A stretch of 64,000 nucleotides of DNA from Monocercomonoides exilis (lineage: Eukaryota > Preaxostyla > Oxymonadida > Polymastigidae), in NCBI GenBank assembly GCA_001643675.2, contig LSRY02000008.1, forward strand, positions 629,501-693,500, in the 5' to 3' direction. The notes under the pieces were generated by a model, which was not told where the DNA came from, did no database searches, and saw nothing but the letters and a program-made list of their open reading frames with translations. A program made the translations under genes and the position numbers. This document shows positions 30,678 through 40,890 of this stretch, in pieces; position 1 is the first letter of the stretch, and each line of letters starts with the position of its first letter.

Positions 30678-33368
30678 ATGAGAATGCATTTGTGCATTTT
30701 TGCATGCTTGCTCCTTGTGAAGACATTTGAAGCACAAGATATCTCTGGAACATCCGCATTGGAGAACAAAGGTTTTCTTTTGGATTGTTATTATTTCAAT
30801 AATTCTCTTTATTTTGGTCAAGGAAACTCAAATAATACACAATATCTGTCAGAGACTGATGTTGAATTATTATTTGAACAGAATGCATTGTTAGAAGTGA
30901 AAAGATTACAATCAGGACTTTCTACAGTGAAAAACACATTTTTGGGATTCTCCAATTCTACAGTTGGACTGAAAAATGTGGCACTTGAACATTTATTTTC
31001 ATCTTTGATGTTTATTACTGAAAAGTCGAGAGTCATGTTGGATTCCTGCAATTTGCTCCAAAAATCAACATCTCCTTTTCTTTTGCAAAGAGGGTCAATC
31101 AACATGGTGAATTTGAGTTTGATTTCTCAAAAGAATCTGAACCCTTCCAGTCTCATATTTTCATCGGATTATTCAAATACTGCTATTTTGAGAAATTCCA
31201 TCATGGAAAATCTAGTTGCATCTTCTTCAGACAATTTTCTATTGTCAGGAAAGAGCAAAAGTGAAGAGATTGATAATTGCGCCTTCAGAAACATGTCTGT
31301 GAAATCTGATAAGAAAAGCGATCATTATGTGGAACATTCATGCTTTCGAAGTTCAATGGATAACTGCCTCATTTATTCGTGTGTGAATGCATTTGAAGGA
31401 GGGATTTCGAGTGGATCTTATTCTTCACATGAATTTGTCTGTAAAAACACAACTGTAAGCTTCGGGAAAAGAGAAACGAATGCTCTTGAGAAAAAAGGGC
31501 AAATGAATTTGACAAATAGTCAATCATTTTCGTTGTGTGAATGGGAAGATTGCACAGCCGAACAAGGAGGTGCTCTCTATGTTCATGACAATGAAAATGC
31601 GACTTTAACTGTTGAAAATTCGTCATTTGTGAGATGCAACGCTTCATCCACAAGAGGTGGAGGAATATATGCTTTGAAAATCGCTGAATGCATCGTGCAA
31701 CATTCAATATTTGTTCAATGCACATGTGCTTCGACAACAGATTTTGGCGGAGGAGGAATAATGGGAGAGTTTATTTACGTTCAATCAATGGCTGATGATT
31801 GCTCCTTTCAAAATTGCTCTGCAGGAAATGATGGAGGGGCACTTGAACTGTTTCCGACAAACACTCAAAGACAAAAACGTTGCGTTACTAATTCTTTGTT
31901 TGATAACTGCCGATGCAACAGTTCCTCTGATAGCGCAGGTGGAGCATTTATTCATTGGGTTCCAACGGACAAAGTTATAATTTCAAACTGCCTATTCCGA
32001 AATTGCAATTCAATGTGCGGAGGAGGCGCTGTGATACAGTATATAAATGCTAATAATAATGGAACATTGCTTTATTACTGCTTTTTTCACAACAATTCAT
32101 GTGTGAAAGGAGGGCACGATATTGCTCTTCAAGAATCGAATTCAAACAATATTGATTCCACCTGCTATTCAACAAGAAATACAACAAACAGAGTTAGCAT
32201 TATATATAACTCAATTGTTGATAAAAGTGAATGGCTTAAAAACTATTTTGAAAGAATCAGATTTGCCTCCTCAGCGCAAACAGAACCAAATTCCATTGAC
32301 ACATATGCATGTGGACGGGATGAAAGCCATCCATGCAGAACCATCAGCCATTGTCTCACTCAACTTATTCCAGACTTTGTGAAGGATATCAAGATCCTAT
32401 CAGGAACGATTACAGAGACCAAGAATGTGGATTGTGGAATTAACACTTATTCAATTTACGGTCAAAGCGATATGAGCACAACAGTCCAAACAGAATTAGA
32501 TGCAGCTGGGATGTCTCTTTTTTCTGTCTCGACAGGCGCATTCTCTTTAAATTTCATCACCATTGAGCATGATCCTATGCAAACGAATAATCGTGGCTCA
32601 AGGCTATTTGAGATCACAGGAGCAGGAGAGATGCATATCAGCAGGATGAACATTTCTGCTGGAAGTGAACAAACCGGAAATTCAGCATTTGCTACAGAGC
32701 TGATTAACATTCAGAGTGGTATGCTGCAGATGGAAAATGTGAACTGGGCAAAGACAATCTCATCAACCTCGTTGTTTTCGCTTTCTTCAACAAATGAAAT
32801 ATCATTGACGCTTTCAGGCTGTGCCTTGAAGGGTATTGAAAGAACAACGAGCGGAGCGGCAGTGATGTCGTTTTCCGATGACAAGGCAAGCATTGATGTG
32901 AATTGTTGCAGTTTTGAAGGATGTGGAAGCAGAACATCGGCTGATGGGGGATCGATGATGCTGTGTGTCGGGAGTGAAAATGAAGTGAAAGTGAAAGGCG
33001 GACCTTTTGATGGATGCTTTTGTTCAACAACAAATGGACTTGGGGGAGGAATCTTTCTTCGATTGCTGAATGAAAATCCCAATTTCCTGATATCCTCTTC
33101 TTTTGGTGCAAACACTGCCAAATGGGGGAATGATATTTTTGTCATTTCGCCAAATCTAGAAGTGACTGCAAAGCCACAAAAAATCACGTGTGTGACAGCC
33201 ACCTTGGATTCTATTGAGAAGGTGAGAGGATATGACAACGGAAACACAAGTGTTGCTATACCTCTGTGCATCTATCTCCTTCCCACTCCAAAAGAAATAA
33301 ATGTGAGTGGCACAGATGCATCTGACAATTCGCACTGCGGAATCGTCAAATTCCCCTGTTTGACTTAA
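30678..33368 (+). CDS. Beta-helix surface protein, 896 aa, ends early
   Basis: The start chosen is ATG at 30,678, where the first residues form a signal peptide (MRMHLCIFACLLL...TFEAQ); an upstream ATG at 30,624 would add 18 residues that spoil it. The body shows repeated beta-helix turns: GGALYVHDNE, GGGIYAL, GGGGIMG, GGALELF, GGAFIHW, GGGAVIQ, later GGSMMLC and GGGIFLR, with many Cys pairs. From about residue 540 a second unit starts (DTYACGRDESHPCRTISHC). The stop TAA at 33,366 falls in the middle of the family's DNSHCGIVKFPCLT motif, and the same frame continues beyond it for about 60 codons, so this copy is probably truncated by a nonsense mutation. Likely extracellular adhesin or surface-coat protein. 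Confidence 0.8.
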   Translation: MRMHLCIFACLLLVKTFEAQDISGTSALENKGFLLDCYYFNNSLYFGQGNSNNTQYLSETDVELLFEQNALLEVKRLQSGLSTVKNTFLGFSNSTVGLKNVALEHLFSSLMFITEKSRVMLDSCNLLQKSTSPFLLQRGSINMVNLSLISQKNLNPSSLIFSSDYSNTAILRNSIMENLVASSSDNFLLSGKSKSEEIDNCAFRNMSVKSDKKSDHYVEHSCFRSSMDNCLIYSCVNAFEGGISSGSYSSHEFVCKNTTVSFGKRETNALEKKGQMNLTNSQSFSLCEWEDCTAEQGGALYVHDNENATLTVENSSFVRCNASSTRGGGIYALKIAECIVQHSIFVQCTCASTTDFGGGGIMGEFIYVQSMADDCSFQNCSAGNDGGALELFPTNTQRQKRCVTNSLFDNCRCNSSSDSAGGAFIHWVPTDKVIISNCLFRNCNSMCGGGAVIQYINANNNGTLLYYCFFHNNSCVKGGHDIALQESNSNNIDSTCYSTRNTTNRVSIIYNSIVDKSEWLKNYFERIRFASSAQTEPNSIDTYACGRDESHPCRTISHCLTQLIPDFVKDIKILSGTITETKNVDCGINTYSIYGQSDMSTTVQTELDAAGMSLFSVSTGAFSLNFITIEHDPMQTNNRGSRLFEITGAGEMHISRMNISAGSEQTGNSAFATELINIQSGMLQMENVNWAKTISSTSLFSLSSTNEISLTLSGCALKGIERTTSGAAVMSFSDDKASIDVNCCSFEGCGSRTSADGGSMMLCVGSENEVKVKGGPFDGCFCSTTNGLGGGIFLRLLNENPNFLISSSFGANTAKWGNDIFVISPNLEVTAKPQKITCVTATLDSIEKVRGYDNGNTSVAIPLCIYLLPTPKEINVSGTDASDNSHCGIVKFPCLT

Positions 33369-33560
33369 AAGCACTCCCTCACACGTAAAACGGGGCAAAA
33401 GAAAGTTGTAGCGAATCTAATGATTATGATAGATGATGAACTTAACTTTCCCAATCGCTATAATGAAATTCGAGGAAATAATGATCAAAGCGGTTTGACA
33501 GTTTCTGATACCACAGCAGGAACAAATATGGCAGTGGTGACAGTTGGGGTTGAAACGGAA
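33369..33560 (+). pseudogene. In-frame continuation of the beta-helix gene after its stop
   Basis: Directly after the TAA the same frame reads KHSLTRKTGQKKVVANLMIM, NRYNEIRGNNDQSG and AGTNMAVVTVGVETELSK, which is the expected next segment of this surface-protein family. It then runs into unrelated Ser/Leu-rich sequence at about 33,560. The gene therefore has both a nonsense codon and a lost 3' part, unless an intron removes the stop. Confidence 0.55.
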
Positions 33561-33805
33561 TTATCGAAACTCATCTTATCTCTTCCGTCATCCCTTTTTC
33601 TTCGCTCCATTTTCATTCTCTCTTCATCATCATCTCTTCTTCTTCAATTCCAAACACAAAAATATGCACATTGATCAGATGGCGAAACTCCAACACACTT
33701 GCCTCCCTTTCACCATAATTGTCTCATGCATTTACGCCACAGCATAATCCTCCATGCATCCAACAGGATCCAAACCACAATTTCAGATACACTCTTCTCC
33801 TTTAA

Positions 33806-34816
33806 CTACCATAAAATCATCAACAAGTCCACTTCTGCTTTTTGCAGATTTTTCTTCTCCAGAAACTCAAGCAGCACTTCTTTCTCCGCATCCTGCGACA
33901 TATATCCCCTGTCTCTCCACTCTGCCACCTGCATCCTCCCTTCTGCTTTCACCCCACCTTGAGCCCTCGCTCTCTGCTGCAACACACATTCGACGAAATA
34001 ATCATCAAATGTACTTGATATAGAGCAAACAATTTTCTCAGCAAGAAGCGTAACGTACAAAATTACGTGAGAGTGCTATCATACTTCAGTGAATTGCTTT
34101 ATGTCCTTTTCGCATTGCCACTTTGCAGCACGATCGATCCTGTCGCTTACATCAGCACCTCTGTCGACATCTACGAAGATGTCGTGCTCATCAACACCGC
34201 TTCATACGTATACACACGCACCTCATGCATCTTCTCCCACTCCACAAACTTCCTCACCTTCCATTCTTCCTCAATCACCTCCCACTCTTCGCTCACAACA
34301 TTCAAAAACTCCTGCACAACCATATGCTTCATCTTCATTCGTTTCCCCAAGCCATTCAACTCCAGCCGTTGTTTCCTCTCTTTCCTTCTCCTTCTTCTTC
34401 ATCTTCTCCTTTCACTTCTTCGGTTCGACTTCCCTCTGTTCTATCAGCGCCTGCTTCACACTCATCTCATCCAGAGATATCTCCTCAACGAATCGCAGTC
34501 ATCCCTTCTTCTTTTCCTCAGCATTCGCCCTGCTTGAAAGTTCAAGAATTCCAATATAGCATTTCGCTTTCTTCTTAGTCGCCGTCACCACATTCATCAA
34601 CTTCTTCTTCTTCTTTATCTTCTTTATCTTTTTCTTCTCCTTCTTCTCCTTCTTCTTCTCCTTCTTCTCCTTTTTCTTCTCCTTTTTCTCCTTCTCCTTC
34701 TTCTTCTTCTTCTTCTTCTTCGTATTCGTATTCGTATTCGTATTCGTATTCGTATTCGTCTTATATTTCTGCCACATCCCAATCAATTTCATCATTTTCT
34801 CCGATGCATTCTTCAT
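33806..34816 (-). pseudogene. Degraded gene of unknown family
   Basis: Minus-strand pieces that read as one protein across frame breaks: Lys-rich coil with TNTNTNT repeat (34,816-34,499), SLDEMSVKQALIEQREVEPK ending in a stop (about 34,478-34,415), LGKRMKMKHMVVQEFLNVVS and EEWEVIEEEWKVRKFVEWEK (34,359-34,171), then, after stops, LLAEKIVCSISSTFDDYFVE and AEWRDRGYMSQDAEKEVLLE (34,060-33,806). The amphipathic coil-rich character suggests a cytoskeletal or scaffold protein. At least two stops and two frame changes are visible, with no matching splice sites. Confidence 0.45.
34714..34761. repeat. GTATTC hexamer array
   Basis: About seven tandem copies of GTATTC, adjoining a long TTC-rich tract at 34,600-34,715. 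On the minus strand it encodes the alternating Thr-Asn run of the degraded gene. Confidence 0.75.
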
Positions 34817-34881
34817 TTATAATAATAAATACATGACGAATCGGAAGTGATGTTCTTCTTTCGTCTTCTTCTTCTGATGCT

Positions 34882-36109
34882 TTGCTGTCTTCGCTTTCGC
34901 GCAAAATTCTATTTCATCAAGAACAGATGAATATTCAGATAAAGATGAATGCTACTGAACTGATATTGAATGAATGGAGAGAAATCAAAAGAATAGGAGA
35001 AATGAATAAAGAAGATGAAAAAAATGAAACAAAATTAAAAGGAAGAAGAAAGAAATGCAAAGAAGATGATTCTGGTTGTTGAGGGAGAACAGATAGAATG
35101 GACAAACTGGAACAATCACTCACAATGCATTCAAATCATCAAAAGCAGCAGCAACAACATCAACATCCTCTTTTGAACAACACTCCATTTTTTTGCAAGA
35201 ATAACAAAAGTTCCCATAAACCAAGTATTCTATTGACATCTGCTGGTGATGTTAGTTATTCGTTCGCTCCTCTACATGCACCGTTATTGCAAGTTGAAAA
35301 TGGACATCTCTGCAGAAAATATGAAAGAAAAAATATTCTTTCTTTCAGAGAACAGAAAGAAAAACGTCTTGAAAGAAGATTAAGCTGAGGCGAATAAAGA
35401 GATGGAAACAACTTCACAACAGCGGAGACGTTTTCTTTTGTTTGATATGATAAGTGGAAGGAAAGGCGAGTAAACGCCGATTTCCAACTTCGATTTTGTT
35501 CAGCTTCAAGAAACTCATTCGTCATCTTCTGCTGCCGAGCTGCTGTTTCAGATGCATTTGCAGGTGCAGAATAATCTTCGGTTTGATTATTCTTCTTCTC
35601 TTCCTAATTCTTCATCTTTTCACGGTTGCTCACTATCTTTTCTGGTTTCATCTCTTCAACCACACGGAAGTGCAGGCTATTAGATGAAAAATTCTGTAGT
35701 GACAGAGACGAAAGGGAAAGATGAAGCTTAGCTATGACAATACACAGAGATGCAGGCGCATTCGGCTGGGTGCTCATATCGAAAGGTGAGAAATGTGGAG
35801 AAGAGAATAAGGGGAAAGGAGGATATATAAGATTAGGGAGAACGAAAAGGTGGGAAAAACGAAGAAGATTCTGAGAAGGATGCTGCGAGTGCACAAACAC
35901 CAGAATCTTTTGAAGGAGCATTGAATGAACAGTCTAATTCACTAAATCTGAATAATTTGATAGAGCAGCCACCAAAACAACTTAGCAGCAAGAATTTATA
36001 TCTTCTATTGTTTCATCCTCTATCCAATCGTCATAACAGACAGTTGAATACGAGGCAGCTGAACTTTGCTGGTCGAAATGCACTGCTCTTTTGTGGCTTC
36101 TTCTTCTAA
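34882..36109 (+). pseudogene. Patchy coding-like sequence, unknown
   Basis: Short plus-strand stretches have the composition of real protein: LILNEWREIKRIGEMNKEDE (34,940-35,020), KNNKSSHKPSILLTSAGDVS (about 35,200-35,260), VQLQETHSSSSAAELLFQMH (about 35,500-35,560), and ESFEGALNEQSNSLNLNNLI (35,906-35,965). They are separated by stops and frame changes. No family is recognised. This may be a decayed or multi-exon gene; I cannot link the pieces with plausible introns. Confidence 0.25.
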
Positions 36110-36487
36110 AGCAGATAAAGAAGCAGAAGAAATGCAAATGAAGATAAAGAGAAATCAGTTCCTGGTTTTATTGAATGTAATGCACGGAGATAAGATAGAA
36201 ATTATTTTAGAGATTTGAGTTGAAAAGAAGAATAAAGGAAGGAAGATGAGGAAAGAACATTCAGATCAAAAGAGAATATGTTGATAAACAGAGGAAGATG
36301 CTTGAGAAGGGAAAAAAAATTGAAAAGCAAAGCTGCAAATAGGGGCAAATGATGAAATTCAGAAGAAATCAAAAACATGAAAAAAGTTAGAGAATAAGGA
36401 ATATGACGAGAGGTGATGATAAAGAAAAAACAAGAGATAGAAGAAAGAAAGAAATTCCATTGAAGAATAAGAAAAGAAAAGCAAAAC
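36110..36487. other. No supported gene
   Basis: Purine-rich sequence following the GTTTTGC donor-like site of the beta-helix fragment. The downstream exon that the family would need is not recognisable. Confidence 0.45.
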
Positions 36488-37569
36488 CTGTCATTTTTCT
36501 CAACGTTATCAGCTATTCCTGCGTTCCACACTCTTTTTGTTGGGGTTGTTGAATCACAACTTTCAAACGGAGATTGAGTAATGGCATCACCATTGAAGAA
36601 CACATCATTTCCCCTTCCATTTGTTACTGTATTTCCATCGAAGAAGCAAAATGAGATGAATTTATTTCCGCTCATCCAATTTGACGTTCTTGTGCAGCAC
36701 AACGCAGCACCACCGTAGGAGGATGGATTTTCGACTTTGCTGTTTATGAATTGGCAATCATTAACCAAAAATTTCTCTGGTTTATTTTGTGGGGGCCAAT
36801 GAAATGTGAGAGAGCCAGCAGAATCACCACCAGAATTTGCGACACACCAACATTTGGAAAACAGGAATTGACCGTTTGATGGCAAAGAATATATATCAAA
36901 ATACCAGCCGGTTCCACACCAACTTGTTATTGAACAACTTTCCACTCTGTTTTCTGAGAACGTCCAAACAGAATTTGATTGTGGGTTCCTTGCGTGAACT
37001 GCTCCTCCATGTAACGCAGAGCAACTTGTAAAATTGGATTGGATAATACTTAACTTCAACGAACGATTACAATACAATGCTCCGCCATTATAATTACCTG
37101 TGGTTGAACAATTGAGAAATGAGCAAGAAGTGATTGTGAGATTTGCATTTGTGCAAATAACTTTAAGTGCGCCTCCATGATCACTACCACCAGTTGAATT
37201 ATTCCATTCGCACCATTCGAAGAGATAGCTGTTCTCGTCAAACGAATCCAACCTTCCAGGTTTCGCTTTTTGAGATTCAGTTCCAACATGAACAACAGCA
37301 GCATTTGATAAAGAGCGTGTTTGGTGGAGGAAAGAATCATTGAAGGCAGAGAGAGAAGTGGATGGGCTGTTGAGGTTGGGGAGAATAGCGCCATAGATGG
37401 GGTTGTGGGTGTGTTTGAAGATGGTTGAGTGGATGGAGAGAGATGGGCGAAGGGAGAATGAGGGGATTTCACTGATATTGATGACGGTGGAAGTGGAAGT
37501 GGTTATTGTTGAGATGAATGAATTGAGTGAGAGAGAAGGAATGGATGGAAGGGTTGGATGAGATTTGGG
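36488..37569 (-). pseudogene. Beta-helix surface protein fragment
   Basis: The open minus-strand frame starts without a visible signal peptide near 37,569 (SHPTLPSIPSLSLNSFI, then NPIYGAILPNLNS) and continues with HGGALKVICTNANLTITSCS, GGALYCNRS, HGGAVHARN, FFDGNTVTNGRGNDVFFNG, and ends NAGIADNVEKNDR at a donor-like GTTTTGC. Beta-helix turns with GGA loops and paired Cys are as in the 30.7-kb gene, but it is a different subtype. Both the N-terminal exon and the C-terminal half are missing here, so it is a truncated gene or one internal exon. Confidence 0.6.
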
Positions 37570-38303
37570 AGAAGAAAAGAAAAAAAGAAGAAATAAATGA
37601 GAAGAAGAGTTTATTTGAAAAAGCCAAAAGGGATGGAAAAATTTGAAACGGCGAAATTGTTTAAAGTTATTCAGTAATTCTTTTTAAAATTTTCGTTTGC
37701 AAAATATATTATCATATGTGCTTTTATCAAGGAAATTACAAAAAGATTAGCGAATAATAATTACATCAAACAAAGTCTATTTTATTTTTGTTTTATAAAC
37801 TTTTTTTTATATGTTATTTCGAATTTTTTGGAAAAATATATATAAATTGAAGAAAATTCATTTGAAATTATTCATCAATAAACTTTCAATGTTGAATTCA
37901 TACATTATTCAATATGGATATGTTCAATTGAAAAATTCCGAATTTGAATTATTAATTTTCGAAATTGATTTATTTTTTTTCCAATTAGAATTATTTTTGG
38001 TGTATAAGATAGAAATGACATGTTTCAGAAGATATTGATTCAAATAAATGTATTGTATTATCTTTTAAACTGAAAATAACAATTGAAAATAAGGAAATAA
38101 AATGAAGAAAAAGAAATAAAAATTTCTCTGATACACATATGTCTATATATATCGAGATTAAAATGAATACAAAAAAATAAATATTATCCAAATTGAAAAG
38201 AATGTGAATAATAAGTTTGTGACTGTTACAAAATTCAAATACTGACATCCATGAAAATGTTAAAAAACGATAAAACGTTTATTCCATTTTGTGCACAACT
38301 TTG
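37570..38303. other. AT-rich, no supported gene
   Basis: Very AT-rich with no long frame or repeat of note. Downstream side of the repeat protein. Confidence 0.6.
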
Positions 38304-40499
38304 TTATATTGAATGATCAGTCTTCATCCATTCTGGAACATCAGTCTTGACATAGTTATTCCAAAATGTTTTCATTGTCCATCCATTCTTGTTGCTAATG
38401 CATTTGTCATGTCTCATCCATCGAGGTGGTTCTGTTTTGACATATCTAATCCAGTACATAGCCATGGTCCTTCCATCCTTATCCGCTTGCGTAATTCCAT
38501 GTCTCATCCACTCCGGCGGTTCTGTTTGAACAAATTGAATCCACAGCATGGCCATTGTTGATTCATCATTGTTGCGAAGTGTGATGTCATGTCTCATCCA
38601 TTCCGGGGGTTCTGTTTTGACGTCTTGAATCCAAATCATAGCCATCGTTCTTCCCTTCTCATCCGCAAGCGAAACGTCATGCCTCATACATTCTGGTGGT
38701 TCCTTTTCAACAAATTGAATCCATATCATAGCCATTGTTGCTCCATCATTGTTGCGAAGTGAAACATCGTGTCTCATCCATTTCGGTGGATCGGTTTGAA
38801 CAAACTGAATCCATAGCATGGCCATTGTTGATCCAAAATAGGTGTGAAATGTATTGTCGTGTCGCGTCCATTCTGGAGGTTCTGTCTTGACATGATAAAT
38901 CCATAGCATCGCCATTGTCCATCCGTTCTTATTGCTAAGTGAAACATCGTGTCTCATCCATTCTGGTGGTTCTGTCTTGACGTACTCAATCCACAACATG
39001 GCCATCGTCATTCCTTTATCATTTGCAAGCGTTATGCTATGCCTCATCCATTTCGGTGGATCTGTTTTTTTCTCCACAATCCACTTCATCGATAATGTCC
39101 TCTCACTCATCCAGCCTTGCCCATTATCCATTATCATCCACAGTGGAGGATCTGTTTTGATGATTGCAATCCAGTGCATAGCCATTGTTCGTCCTTCCTT
39201 GTCTGCAAGCGTGTTGTCGTGTCTCATCCATTCTGGCGGTTCTGTCTTGATTTCCCTTATCCACCACATCGCCATTGTTCGTCCATCCCTGTCAGCAAGC
39301 CAAATTCTATGCCTCATCCATTCTGGTGGTTCTGTCTTGTTCTCAATGATCCACCTCATTCCCGGCGTTTGTCCTTTACTATCTTTCAATGTATCATCAA
39401 ATTTCATCCATTTTGGCAATTTAGTTTTAACAAAAATTTTCCAATAATCTGCCATTGTCGATCCGTAATTATTTGTAAGTGCAATATCGTGTCTCATCCA
39501 CTCTGGTGGCTCTGTTTTTACGTGTTCAATCCACTTCATCGCCATTGTCCTTCCACTCTTATCAGAAAGTTCTGCATCGTGCCTCATCCATCTTGGCGGC
39601 TCTGATCGAACATCTTCAATCCAGTGCATAGCCATTGTTTTTCCTTTTTCATCTTTAAGTGTTACATCGTGTCTCATCCACATTGTTGGTTCTGTCTCCA
39701 CATATTCAATCCATATCATTGCCATTGAGCATCCTTTATAATTTGTATATGCAATATCATGTCTCATCCATTCTGGTGGCTCTGCTTTGATATTCTTTAT
39801 CCAATGCATCGCCATAGTGAATCCTTCTTTATCACCAAGCGTGATGCTATGCCTCATCCAATCTGGCGGTTCTGTCTTTGCATGTCTTATCCAATGCATC
39901 GCCATTGTCTCTCCACTCTTATCAGAAAGTTCCGCTTCATGTCTCATCCATTCAGGGGGCTCTGTTTTGACTTCTTGAATCCACTTCATCGCCATTGTCT
40001 CTCCACCGCTATCGCGAAAAGTAATATCATGTCTCATCCATTCAGGGGGCTCTTTTCTGATGTGAATGATCCACGTCATGGCCATTGTTTCTCCATTCTT
40101 ATCATCAAGTGTAATACCGTGTCTCATCCATTCTGGCGGTTCTAATTTATTCTCTATGATCCATAGCATTGCCATTGTCTCTCCTCCTCTATCGCGAAGT
40201 GTAATGTTGTGCCTCATCCACATTGGTGACTCTGTCTTCACATTCTCTATCCACAGCATTGCCATTGTTCGTCCAAACTTATCGGCAAGCGTGTTTTCAT
40301 GCCTCATCCATTCTGGAGGTTCTGTTTTTATCTCCATAATCCATATCATCGCCATTGTTCTTCCCCACTTATTCCTTACCGAAATATCATGTCTAATTTC
40401 TTCTGGTGGCTCTGTTTTGTTCTCCGTAATCCAATTCATTGCTCTTGTGTATCCATCTTTATCTTTCCTTGGATTTAAAGAACCCTCTTCGTTTCCCAT
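38304..40499 (-). CDS. 30-residue tandem-repeat protein (WMRHD repeats), 731 aa
   Basis: A single exon with a 17-residue head (MGNEEGSLNPRKDKDGY) followed by about 24 repeats of exactly 30 residues. Consensus: T-M-A-M-x-W-I, four variable, T-E-P-P-E-W-M-R-H-D, then I/V-x-L-x-(D/N)-x-x-G. The tail ends VPEWMKTDHSI. The D-x-x-G-x-T-x-A-M part resembles ankyrin repeat loops, but 30 residues is shorter than the usual 33 and the invariant PPEWMRHD is not typical, so I call it ankyrin-like only. No signal peptide or membrane helix. Probably a cytosolic solenoid binding protein; Gly2 and a nearby Ser make N-myristoylation conceivable, though Ser sits at position 7, not 6. A larger relative lies at 54,465-57,998. 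Confidence 0.88.
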   Translation of the reverse strand: MGNEEGSLNPRKDKDGYTRAMNWITENKTEPPEEIRHDISVRNKWGRTMAMIWIMEIKTEPPEWMRHENTLADKFGRTMAMLWIENVKTESPMWMRHNITLRDRGGETMAMLWIIENKLEPPEWMRHGITLDDKNGETMAMTWIIHIRKEPPEWMRHDITFRDSGGETMAMKWIQEVKTEPPEWMRHEAELSDKSGETMAMHWIRHAKTEPPDWMRHSITLGDKEGFTMAMHWIKNIKAEPPEWMRHDIAYTNYKGCSMAMIWIEYVETEPTMWMRHDVTLKDEKGKTMAMHWIEDVRSEPPRWMRHDAELSDKSGRTMAMKWIEHVKTEPPEWMRHDIALTNNYGSTMADYWKIFVKTKLPKWMKFDDTLKDSKGQTPGMRWIIENKTEPPEWMRHRIWLADRDGRTMAMWWIREIKTEPPEWMRHDNTLADKEGRTMAMHWIAIIKTDPPLWMIMDNGQGWMSERTLSMKWIVEKKTDPPKWMRHSITLANDKGMTMAMLWIEYVKTEPPEWMRHDVSLSNKNGWTMAMLWIYHVKTEPPEWTRHDNTFHTYFGSTMAMLWIQFVQTDPPKWMRHDVSLRNNDGATMAMIWIQFVEKEPPECMRHDVSLADEKGRTMAMIWIQDVKTEPPEWMRHDITLRNNDESTMAMLWIQFVQTEPPEWMRHGITQADKDGRTMAMYWIRYVKTEPPRWMRHDKCISNKNGWTMKTFWNNYVKTDVPEWMKTDHSI

Positions 40500-40640
40500 T
40501 CAGATTGTCTTTTGGATCACAAATAATTGTGTGCTCCTTTCGTTTTCCTTATTTCAACATATGGGAAAGATCTAAAAAAGCTTATTATTTGTGCAAGAAT
40601 GCACATATGCAGACCTCAAATTTTTTGAAAATTTTTGCAA

Positions 40641-40731
40641 AAAAAGAAGAATACGGGAGGAATCGAACCCGCATCCTTCTCGTCCTGTCGCAACACCCTA
40701 ACCTGTTGTACTATTTCTGCACCCCAAAGGG
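40641..40731 (-). tRNA. tRNA-like sequence with box A and box B, stems degenerate
   Basis: On the minus strand an A-box-like TAGTACAACAGG is followed exactly 44 nt later by a perfect B box GGTTCGATTCC, the spacing of a normal intronless tRNA, and a T run (TTCTTTTTTTG) follows as a possible pol III terminator. The T stem has one mismatch, and I cannot pair the acceptor, D and anticodon stems well, nor place a clear anticodon after U33. It is more likely a tRNA pseudogene or tRNA-derived repeat than a working tRNA. Confidence 0.35.
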
Positions 40732-40890
40732 TTCTATTTTCACTTATTCTTTTATCTATATCCCTAACCCTAAAAATTTGGTCGATTAAATAATTCACTT
40801 TTCTCATCAAAACCCTAAAAAGAAGATTCGAGCAACCCTGGGTGACGTGAAAAAAAAAGTTCGTTACGTCCGTCACCAATTTTCCACTTA
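40732..40890. repeat. Telomere-like motifs and left member of an inverted motif pair
   Basis: Contains CCCTAACCCTAAA and AAACCCTAAAAA, and the string ATTCGAGCAACCCTGGGTGA with CGTG following, whose inverted counterpart is at about 43,751-43,781. A GTTACGTCCGTCACC motif follows. Possible remnant end of a mobile element or old telomere-associated sequence. Confidence 0.45.

Larger units (their letters stand above)
17931..31720. repeat. Right arm of giant inverted repeat
   Basis: Mirror of 1-13,692. Near-identity holds to about 20,700. A few substitutions appear at 20,710-20,835 (inside exon 2 of gene C), and strong divergence follows outward. Matching partners: 19,676-20,999 with 10,519-11,946; 24,762-26,229 with 5495-6959; 30,678-31,720 with 1-1045. 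Homology is still visible at 31,720, where the left partner leaves the window. Confidence 0.93.

Noticed and set aside
38313-40145. Several plus-strand frames rich in SHPFWR/CLIHSGGS repeats
   Set aside because: They are antisense shadows of the 90-bp repeats in the minus-strand 731-aa gene, which has one uninterrupted frame from ATG to stop.
40616-40879. Minus ORF of 87 codons
   Set aside because: Its sequence arises from reading through the tRNA-like element and flanking A/T runs; not a protein gene.
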